A stretch of 22,994 bases of DNA from the NCBI GenBank assembly GCA_964401385.1, contig CAYNYF010000071.1, positions 1 to 22,994 of the forward strand, written 5' to 3'. This document shows, piece by piece, positions 6,265-13,131 of this stretch (position 1 is its first letter; each line of letters begins with the position of its first letter). The DNA comes from CAYNYF01 sp964401385 (GTDB taxonomy: Bacteria; Planctomycetota; Phycisphaerae; SM23-33). The translations under genes were made by a program, and so were the position numbers. The notes under the pieces were generated by a model that saw only the letters and a program-made list of their open reading frames with translations, was not told the DNA's origin and made no database searches.

Positions 6265-8568
6265 GTGAAAGGCATGCTGGCGGCAGCGGCGACTGTGCTG
6301 GCCGTGGCCGTGATCGGCCACGCGGAACTCGTAAGCGAACGCTGGGGCGGAAAAGACGCCGCCTGCGCCCATCCCGACAGGCTCCAGGTCTTTCACGCCG
6401 GCAAGGCGCGCAGGCTCGTGTTCGACCTGTCGGCGCTGCCGGGCGGCGCCAGGGTCCACCACGCCTCCTTGTACTGTCTCACCCAGGGCAACCGGCAGCC
6501 GAACGAGCCGGCCAGGATCTTCCGGGTGGACAAGCTGGATGCCGAAGGCAACCCGAAATACGCCGGCCGGCCGCTGAAGCTGGAAGCGCCCTGGTATCGA
6601 AGCTTTGACGCCACCGAGGCCGTCAAGCGCTGGGCGGAACGTCCTTCGGAGAACCTCGGCCTTGGCATAGACCGCTTCCAGGGGTTGATCGCGCGCGACT
6701 GCTATCTTGACATCCTGTATGAAGGCAAAGTCCAGGACCTTCCCGAACAGGTAACCAGCCTGAGCGCCCTGCATCACGATGGCCAGACCTTCCTCGTCTG
6801 GAACGAGGTCAAGGACTACCGGCCGAAGGCGGAGGAAGTGATCTGGGTGGAAAAGTTCGCCGAGGTCGGCGACAAGCTCGCCGAGGGCCCCGGCCAGGGC
6901 GCCTACGACATGCCGAACCACCCGGGCATTACGCTCAAGGCCCTGCGCCGCCTTCAGGGCCTGGCCGTGCGGATAAAGCCCTCCGGCTTCCAGGGCATCA
7001 AGCCCCTGCGGCGGGTGCGCAAGGTGCCGCCGATCACCTACCGCGTCTACCGCCACACCGAAAGGATCACGGCAAGGAGCATCCGCCAGGCCGAGAGGAT
7101 TGCCGAGATCGGCCCGCTGGGCGGCTACGACGGCGACGTGTACAAGATCCACTTCCAGGGAGAGTACATCAACCAGCGGGAGGAACCGGACTCGGTCATA
7201 CCCACCTACTGCATCGACAAGGGCAAGGCGATACAGCCCGGCCAGACGCTGTACGTGCACACCGCCAGGAAAGGCGGCAGCTTCTTCTACGCCGTCACCA
7301 CCGCCCTGGGCGGGACGGAGAACCTCATCCGGGTCGGCGACGCCAACAGCCTCACCCAGCCGATCGCGGAGAAGCCCGGCACGCCACGGCCGGTGCCGCA
7401 GTGGGTCCAGGAGGATCACTACCACAAGGACGTCCCGGAATACTGGTACCGCTACTGGGCGGCGCCGCCCTACTGGCACCTGCCCAGCCGGTCGTTCCGG
7501 GTGGCCGTCAGCGCCCCCAAGGACTTCAAGCAGCCGGGCCCGCTGAACATCGGCTCCATCTCCGGGACGTTCAACGTGCGCGGGTCGCTGAGGCTGCCGC
7601 CGCGGACGGAGGTGACGCTGCTGGTCGAGTCGCACCACGCCTGGATGCCCAACCTGTTCTACAACGAAGGCCTGGGAACCCTGCGGGGGATGACCGAATG
7701 CAGGGTCGACTACTTCACCGAGAACTACATGGACTTCATGATCAAGTGGATCATGGGCAAGTACGGGATCGACCGGTCCAGAGTCCACGGGACGATGCTT
7801 CACTTCGGGCTGCGGCACCCGGAGATCTTCCCGAAGATGTCCTTCGGCAGCTACACGGCCGGCTACGACCTGCGCTGGGCGCCGGGCGGCCCGAGCATGC
7901 CGGGCCTGCTGGGCCCCAAGGGCATCAAGACCGCCCGCGGCGAGGACGCCTGGAAGATGTACAGCGTCGCCGAGTACGTCAACGCCCACCCCGACCGCGA
8001 CATCCCCTTCCTGATCTGCATCTCCGCCACGGGCAAGGACGGCGGGCACACGTCCGAGTTCGGCTGGCAGGACGACCCGCGCGGGTGGGCGGGGCTGCTG
8101 AAGGCCCACCAGCCGTTCGCGGCCGCCTGGAGCTGCGGGCTGCCGCGGGAGCTTTCCCAGGGGCTCAACAAGCTGCGATGGGACCTGACCATCCCGGCCT
8201 TTGCCAACTGCTCGCTGGACAACAACCCCGGCAGCGGCGACCCCGTCGAGGGCGACTACTACGGCCAGATCAACGGCTGGCTGCTGTGGGAGGATGCCGG
8301 CCGCGTGGACGAAAAAGACCGCTGGGAGATGACCGTCCGCGTCATCTCTTCCTGCCCGGAGGAAGCTTGCACGGTGGACATCACCCCGCGCCACTGCAGG
8401 AACTTCAGGCCCGCCCCGGGCAAGAAGTTCAAGTGGACCAACACCTCGCTACAGCATGGCGAGCTGATCAAGTCCGGCCAGGTGACGGCGGACAAGTGGG
8501 GCCTGGTGACGCTCAAGGCCGTCAGCGTTGACAAGGGCAGGAACCGAATCGTCATTTCGGCGCAATAG
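6265..8568 (+). CDS. Secreted DNRLRE-like / esterase-like protein (paralog 3), elbow deleted
   Basis: 767 residues, starting at GTG 6265. AAAGGGAGA (6248-6256) lies eight bases upstream, and this start supplies Lys2 of the signal peptide, cleaved after GHA (residues 18-20) to give mature ELVSERWG. Domain order matches paralog 2: DNRLRE-like sandwich about 21-153, split Fn3-like region about 159-370, hydrolase-like region about 393-630, C-terminal module about 645-767 with NPGSGDP and Cys697/702/711. Compared with paralog 2, the segment between IDRSRV and LRHPEIF (about 502-521) is five residues shorter, removing the nucleophile elbow. The residue matching paralog 2 His634 is Leu (AWSCGLP, 621-627). 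Both catalytic positions are thus gone, making this the clearest pseudo-enzyme of the three. It lies 34 bases after paralog 2 and 16 before the intact esterase. Confidence 0.8.
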   Translation: MKGMLAAAATVLAVAVIGHAELVSERWGGKDAACAHPDRLQVFHAGKARRLVFDLSALPGGARVHHASLYCLTQGNRQPNEPARIFRVDKLDAEGNPKYAGRPLKLEAPWYRSFDATEAVKRWAERPSENLGLGIDRFQGLIARDCYLDILYEGKVQDLPEQVTSLSALHHDGQTFLVWNEVKDYRPKAEEVIWVEKFAEVGDKLAEGPGQGAYDMPNHPGITLKALRRLQGLAVRIKPSGFQGIKPLRRVRKVPPITYRVYRHTERITARSIRQAERIAEIGPLGGYDGDVYKIHFQGEYINQREEPDSVIPTYCIDKGKAIQPGQTLYVHTARKGGSFFYAVTTALGGTENLIRVGDANSLTQPIAEKPGTPRPVPQWVQEDHYHKDVPEYWYRYWAAPPYWHLPSRSFRVAVSAPKDFKQPGPLNIGSISGTFNVRGSLRLPPRTEVTLLVESHHAWMPNLFYNEGLGTLRGMTECRVDYFTENYMDFMIKWIMGKYGIDRSRVHGTMLHFGLRHPEIFPKMSFGSYTAGYDLRWAPGGPSMPGLLGPKGIKTARGEDAWKMYSVAEYVNAHPDRDIPFLICISATGKDGGHTSEFGWQDDPRGWAGLLKAHQPFAAAWSCGLPRELSQGLNKLRWDLTIPAFANCSLDNNPGSGDPVEGDYYGQINGWLLWEDAGRVDEKDRWEMTVRVISSCPEEACTVDITPRHCRNFRPAPGKKFKWTNTSLQHGELIKSGQVTADKWGLVTLKAVSVDKGRNRIVISAQ

Positions 8569-8584
8569 GAATGGGAGAAGCACA

Positions 8585-9982
8585 ATGGCATGCGCGCAAC
8601 TCTCGTTGGTTCGGCGTCTTACGGCAGCACTTCTGCTGGTCTCCGCCGCGTCTGCCGCGTCCGCGCAGGAGCGGGCTTCCGGCTGGCCGCCGGCGGAGCT
8701 GGCCGAGAAGCTCAAGGCCGCCCCCAAGACCGACGTGGACAAGGCCATCAAGGAACTCATCACCGAATACGAGGCCAAGATCGCCGCGCTCAACGCCGAC
8801 GAGCCCGTCGTCAAGGCCGGCATCCCGCGGCTGCGGGAAAAGCTTACGCCGTTCTACCTGGAGTACAACCGGAACAAGAAGCGCTACCGGCGCGATCATT
8901 TCACGCCCGCCGAGTGCGCCAACCGGTTCAAGGCGGACATGGGCTTCCGGCTCACGGCACTGGCGGCCGGCGAGGACCCCGCCGCCTCCTCGGCCGGCAA
9001 GTGGCAGACTCGCGTCGCGTGGATCGAACGCACCAACGTCATGGGCCACTACGACCTGATCGTCCCCAAGGCTTACGAGCCCAAGAAGTCCTGGCCGATC
9101 ATCATTTCCTACCAGGACGACCCCAACGACAAAGAGATTCGCAAGACCCCCTACTTCCTCATTCGCTGCGTCCAGAAGGGCTACCCCACCGGCCTGACGT
9201 ACGTCGAGAACAAGACCCGCACGTACCTGAAGGACGTCGCCCGCGAGTACAACATCGATCCGACGCGGGTCTACGCCACCGGCTTTTCCTACGGCGGGCA
9301 TACCGACCTGGTGGTGGCCTGGCGATTCCCGCACTGGTTTGCCGCCATCGCCCCGGTATGCAGTGACCTGCGTGACAAGCAGACGCCCTACGTCAAGCAG
9401 CTCAAGAACGTTCCCACGCTGCTGCTGCACGGGGCGGGCGATTCGTTCCTGGCGACGGGAAAGGTCGTCCACAAGTACATGAAAGAGGCCGGCTGCCCCG
9501 TCGAGTGGCGGACGTATCCCGGCGGCCACGCGCCCACGCTTCCATTCCGGCAGGACGTGACGGTGCTCACGAACTTCTTCGACAAGCACGTGATGAACCC
9601 CTATCCGAAGATGGTCTGCCACATCGTCGAGCACAATCGCTACTCGCGCGCGTTCTGGGTCGACGCCAAGCTGACGAAGAATTCCGGCGGCATGGAGGCG
9701 ATCTTCGAGGTCCGCGTCAAGGACGGCAACAAGATCGAGATCGACGCCAACGAGCAGGTCGCCGAGCTGGACCTGTATCTCAACGACAAGCTGATCGACA
9801 TGGGCAAGCCGGTCACGGTCGTTACCGGCCAGAGGAAGCTCTACGAGGGCAAGCCAACCGAGAAGCTCACGATCAAGCTGACCGAAGCGCCGGACTATTC
9901 GCGGGACGGCGGCGACACGCTCTGGCGGCAACTGGCGGAGATCCGCAAGCAGGCCCGCCCCGCCGCCGGCGTTCCACGCTGA
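8585..9982 (+). CDS. Secreted alpha/beta-hydrolase esterase, triad apparently intact
   Basis: 465 residues from ATG 8585, preceded by GGGAG (8573-8577) seven bases upstream. The signal peptide has a hydrophobic core about 9-24 and likely cleavage at ASA|Q (residue 27). A helical linker (about 35-130) precedes a PHB-depolymerase/feruloyl-esterase-like catalytic domain (about 140-335). The elbow is GFSYGG with Ser235, Asp286 lies in HGAGDS and His315 in YPGGHAP, all at normal spacing for the fold. A C-terminal beta-rich segment (about 345-440, EAIFEVRVKDGNKIEI, AELDLYLNDKLIDM) may be an accessory domain. Expected role: hydrolysis of ester substituents on extracellular polysaccharide. It follows three paralogs whose related domains have lost these residues, so it may be the catalytic member of the group. 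The exact substrate cannot be told from sequence. Confidence 0.85.
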   Translation: MACAQLSLVRRLTAALLLVSAASAASAQERASGWPPAELAEKLKAAPKTDVDKAIKELITEYEAKIAALNADEPVVKAGIPRLREKLTPFYLEYNRNKKRYRRDHFTPAECANRFKADMGFRLTALAAGEDPAASSAGKWQTRVAWIERTNVMGHYDLIVPKAYEPKKSWPIIISYQDDPNDKEIRKTPYFLIRCVQKGYPTGLTYVENKTRTYLKDVAREYNIDPTRVYATGFSYGGHTDLVVAWRFPHWFAAIAPVCSDLRDKQTPYVKQLKNVPTLLLHGAGDSFLATGKVVHKYMKEAGCPVEWRTYPGGHAPTLPFRQDVTVLTNFFDKHVMNPYPKMVCHIVEHNRYSRAFWVDAKLTKNSGGMEAIFEVRVKDGNKIEIDANEQVAELDLYLNDKLIDMGKPVTVVTGQRKLYEGKPTEKLTIKLTEAPDYSRDGGDTLWRQLAEIRKQARPAAGVPR

Positions 9983-10003
9983 GCTGCCCAACGGGAGTCA
10001 ACC

Positions 10004-10162
10004 ATGAAAGCGCGTGTTCTGATTTCGGCCGTTGCGGCCGTCGGCCTGCTGTGCTCCCCATCTGTCGGGCAGCAGCTCGCCTCCGCCCCGTCGGCCGGCG
10101 AGCTGAACATCTACGTGGACGACATCAAGCTCACGTGGCCGGAACAGGCCGAGAAGGACTGA
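10004..10162 (+). CDS. 52-residue secreted microprotein, possible CBM remnant
   Basis: A short frame with convincing translation signals: GGGAG (9993-9997) six bases before ATG 10004, and 21 bases after the esterase stop. The product starts MKARVLISAVAAVGLL, a standard signal peptide, probably cleaved in the Ser/Ala-rich stretch around residues 20-31. Only about 20 residues follow (GELNIYVDDIKLTW then an acidic end). The (I/V)Y(V/I)DD(I/V)xL pattern is typical of the last strand of jelly-roll carbohydrate-binding modules. The gene could therefore be a real secreted peptide or the fused two ends of a larger protein that lost its middle. The good ribosome site and intact frame argue for expression; the function is unknown. 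Confidence 0.55.
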   Translation: MKARVLISAVAAVGLLCSPSVGQQLASAPSAGELNIYVDDIKLTWPEQAEKD

Positions 10163-10183
10163 CCGGCGCGCCGGCCCGCCGGC
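10163..10183. repeat. GC-rich palindrome directly after the microprotein stop
   Basis: CCGGCGCGCCGG (10163-10174) is a perfect 12-base palindrome starting right after the TGA. An overlapping hairpin GCCGG/CCGGC (10170-10174 with 10179-10183, loop CCCG) is also possible. No T-run follows, so intrinsic termination is not supported, but the structure could protect the 3' end of the upstream mRNA. It marks the boundary between the secreted cluster and the next promoter. Confidence 0.35.
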
Positions 10184-10239
10184 GGCGGACGGACGCAGCG
10201 GCTGCTGGCGCGAAAGTAATGGCCGTCTCGGGCGGGCCC

Positions 10240-10268
10240 TTCGCATTCATTTCCCGTCCGGTTATATT
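10240..10268 (+). promoter_or_regulatory. Candidate sigma70-like promoter for the GH38/M28 pair
   Basis: TTCGCA (10240-10245) and TATATT (10263-10268) are separated by exactly 17 bases and match the consensus hexamers at 4/6 and 5/6 positions. The AT-rich -10 stands out from very GC-rich surroundings. A transcript would start near 10275 and carry a leader of about 60 bases, in which CTCGG (10285-10289) and CCGAG (10304-10308) could form a weak hairpin. The GH38-like gene starts at 10338. Confidence 0.5.
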
Positions 10269-10337
10269 TACAGATCCGCCGCAACTCGGCAGAATGGTCA
10301 GAACCGAGATTGCAGCGAATGATGGCGAGGTAGGCGA

Positions 10338-13121
10338 ATGGCAAAGCTAAAGCACCAGATCCACCTGATCTCGCTGACCCACTGGGACCGCGAGTGGCGA
10401 TTCCCCTTTGAAGAGACGCGGATGCTGCTGGTGGAGATGATGGACGGCCTGTTGGACCTGCTGGACGGCAACCCGAAGTACGGGCACTATCACCTCGACG
10501 GCCAGTGCATTCTGCTCGAGGACTACCTGGAGGCCCGCTCGGAGAACCGCCAGCGGCTGATCGAGCACATCCGCGCCGGGCGAATCCTCATCGGGCCGTG
10601 GTACACGCTGGCGGCCGTCAGCATGGTCAATGGCGAGTCGCTGGTGCGAAACCTGTTGATGGGCATGAAGGTCTGCGCCGAGTTCGGGCCGCGGATGGAC
10701 GTCGGGTACACGCCCGCCGGCTACGGCCAGCCGTCACAGATACCGCAGATCCTGCGCAACTTCGGCGTGGAAAGCGCGATGTTCTACCGCGGCATCAGCC
10801 GGAAGGCCTGCCCCAACGCCGAGTACTGGTGGGAAGGCCCGGACGGCTCGCGCGTGCTGGGATTCCGGCTCGGCGACTACGCCCGGGCGAATTTCTTCTA
10901 CTTCGTCTTCCGCCCGGTGGTCCACAATCGGGACAACACGCAGATGGCCCACCACTGGGAAGACGGCGGGCTGCCCGTCCGCATGTGCGACGGCCGCTCG
11001 ACCACCTGCTACTACGTCCTGGAGGCCGCCAGCGGCTTCCACGCCGAGAACGTCGCCGACAGCCTGATGAAGCTGGACAGCGAGGAGATTCGCGGCACAA
11101 CCACGCCGTACGGCCTAGCGATGCAGTGCGACGACAGCGTCGAGCCCCACGCCTCGGAGGTCCGCATCATCGAAGAGGCCAACCGCCGCCTGGGGGAAGG
11201 CTCGATCCGCCACTCCAGCTTGCCGGAGTACGTCCGGCTGGTCCGCGAGCACATCGAAAAGAACGACGTCCGGCTGGAGACCCTGACCGGCGAGATGCGG
11301 CACACGCTCCACGAGGGCGTCTGGACGGACCTGCTGACGGACGTGCTGGGCAACCGCCCCGACTGCCGCCAGGATCACCGGCGCAGCGAGATCATGCTCC
11401 AGAGGTGGGCCGAGCCGTGGGCGACCATCGCCTGGACGCTGGGGCGGGAATACCCCGCCTTCTACCTGGAGAGGGCCTGGAAGCTGCTGCTGGCCAATCA
11501 GGCCCACGACTCCCTCAACGGCGGCAGCATGGACCTGATCAACCGGGAGACGGCCGTGCGGAACGCCAAGATCCAGACCATCGCAGGCGGCGTCCGCCGC
11601 CGGGCCCTGGAGGAGATCGTCCGGCGGATCGACACCTCCTCGGCCGAAGAGAGGGACATCTTCCTGGTGGCGTTCAACCCCACCCCCCGACCGCTCGACG
11701 AGGCCGTCCTGGCCACGCTGGATTTTCCCCTCGAATGGGGCGTCACGTCCTATCGCATCTTCGACATGTCCGGGCGGGAGATCACCTTACAGGAGGTCTC
11801 GGCCGTCGAGGACAAGGCGACGTTCCAGCGGCCCAGCGAGCTGCCGCTTCGGCTTCCGGTGCGGCGGCACACGATCTACTTCAAGGCCGACCAACTGCCG
11901 GCGATCGGGTATCGATGCTATCGGGTGGCGGCCTCTCAGGACCACCAGCACCGCCGCGGCTCGATGGCCACCGGCCCGGCCACGATAGAGAACGAGTTCC
12001 TCCGCCTCACCGCTAGCGCAAACGGGACCATCGACCTGCTGCACAAGCAGACCGGCCACGTCTTCGCCCAGCTCAACCACTTCGAGGACACCTCCGAGGT
12101 GGGCGACCCGTGGACGCGCTTCACCAGCCAGAGGGAGCAGCGCATACTGTCGCTGGGCTGCCGGGGCGAGGTCGAGATTATCGAGGACGGCCCGCTGTCG
12201 GCGTCGATCCGCACGAAGATTTGCCTGCGGCTGCCGGCGTGGTCGAACCGCGAGAAGCGAAGCGGCCAATACGTGGACAACGTCATCACGTCCGTCTACA
12301 CATTGCGCGCGAGCTGCCGACGGGTCGACGTCGCCACCACCATCGAAAACCACGCCCGCGATCATTACCTGCGGGCGATCTTCCCGACGCACCTGGCGGG
12401 GGCGGAGAAGTCCCACGCCGAGACGGCCTATGACGTGGTCGCCCGAGACGTCCACGTGCCCGACACCCACGCCTGGCGCGAGCCGATGACCGGCAAGCAG
12501 CCCAGCATCACCTTCGTGGACGTTTCCGACGGCAACGTCGGCCTGACCGTCATCCACAAAGGCCTGCTCCAGTACGAGGTACTCGACCGGCCGGATCGCG
12601 CCATCGCCCTGACCATGATGCGGGCCTTCCAGATGAGGAACCTCGCCCGGATCGCCGAGTATCCCGACCAGGTCGACTCGCAGATGCTGGGGACAACGGA
12701 GCTGTCGTATTCGCTTTGCCCGCACGCGGGGTTCTGGAACGAAGCCGACGTGCCGGACGAGGCGATGGCGTATCTGACGCCGCCGCTGGCGGCACAGGCC
12801 GGCAGGTGCACCGCCCCGCCGGCCGAGCCGCTGCCGTTGGAGCACTCCTTCCTTCGGATCAGCCCGCCCAAGATCATGCTGGGGGCGCTCAAGCGGGCCG
12901 AGGACGGCCGCGGCGCCATCCTACGCATCGCCAACCCCGAGGACCGCCAGATCGACGTCCAGATCGCCCTGGACCGGCCGGCTGCGGCGGTCGAGGCCGT
13001 GAATGCCGATGAACGAACGCCGGCGCGTGAGATCACGCCGACCTTTGACAAGTCCGACAATACCATCCGCCTGGAAATGCCAAAAAAGAAGATCGTGACG
13101 CTGAGACTAATCTACGAATGA
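10338..13121 (+). CDS. GH38 alpha-mannosidase-like protein with the nucleophile Asp replaced
   Basis: 927 residues with no signal peptide, so cytoplasmic. GAGGT (10326-10330) lies seven bases before ATG. Layout follows GH38: N-terminal catalytic barrel about 5-280, helical middle domain about 290-385, C-terminal beta domains about 435-927. Diagnostic segments: THWDREW (14-20, metal ligands His15 and Asp17), DGQCILLEDY (54-63), GPWY (86-89), NGESLVRN (98-105), QIPQILRNFGVESAMFYRG (134-152) and NQAHDSLNG (387-395, metal ligand His390). The motif usually read PDxFGH, whose Asp is both metal ligand and nucleophile, here reads PAGYGQ with Ala127. The acidic residues usual after GPWY are replaced by AAVS (92-95). 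Fold membership is secure, but ordinary retaining mannosidase activity is doubtful. It is translationally coupled to the M28-like gene. Confidence 0.85.
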   Translation: MAKLKHQIHLISLTHWDREWRFPFEETRMLLVEMMDGLLDLLDGNPKYGHYHLDGQCILLEDYLEARSENRQRLIEHIRAGRILIGPWYTLAAVSMVNGESLVRNLLMGMKVCAEFGPRMDVGYTPAGYGQPSQIPQILRNFGVESAMFYRGISRKACPNAEYWWEGPDGSRVLGFRLGDYARANFFYFVFRPVVHNRDNTQMAHHWEDGGLPVRMCDGRSTTCYYVLEAASGFHAENVADSLMKLDSEEIRGTTTPYGLAMQCDDSVEPHASEVRIIEEANRRLGEGSIRHSSLPEYVRLVREHIEKNDVRLETLTGEMRHTLHEGVWTDLLTDVLGNRPDCRQDHRRSEIMLQRWAEPWATIAWTLGREYPAFYLERAWKLLLANQAHDSLNGGSMDLINRETAVRNAKIQTIAGGVRRRALEEIVRRIDTSSAEERDIFLVAFNPTPRPLDEAVLATLDFPLEWGVTSYRIFDMSGREITLQEVSAVEDKATFQRPSELPLRLPVRRHTIYFKADQLPAIGYRCYRVAASQDHQHRRGSMATGPATIENEFLRLTASANGTIDLLHKQTGHVFAQLNHFEDTSEVGDPWTRFTSQREQRILSLGCRGEVEIIEDGPLSASIRTKICLRLPAWSNREKRSGQYVDNVITSVYTLRASCRRVDVATTIENHARDHYLRAIFPTHLAGAEKSHAETAYDVVARDVHVPDTHAWREPMTGKQPSITFVDVSDGNVGLTVIHKGLLQYEVLDRPDRAIALTMMRAFQMRNLARIAEYPDQVDSQMLGTTELSYSLCPHAGFWNEADVPDEAMAYLTPPLAAQAGRCTAPPAEPLPLEHSFLRISPPKIMLGALKRAEDGRGAILRIANPEDRQIDVQIALDRPAAAVEAVNADERTPAREITPTFDKSDNTIRLEMPKKKIVTLRLIYE

Positions 13122-13131
13122 GGACACGGGC

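Noticed and set aside
4080..6275. Long minus-strand open frame (731 codons) opposite paralog 2, with similar ones opposite paralogs 1 and 3 and the GH38-like gene
   Set aside because: These mirror the codon structure of GC-rich genes on the plus strand. They are Arg/Pro/Val/Asp-rich with no domain or ribosome site, and the plus-strand proteins are clearly real.
10163..10183. GC palindrome as an intrinsic terminator
   Set aside because: No T-run follows on either strand, so only a structural role is kept.
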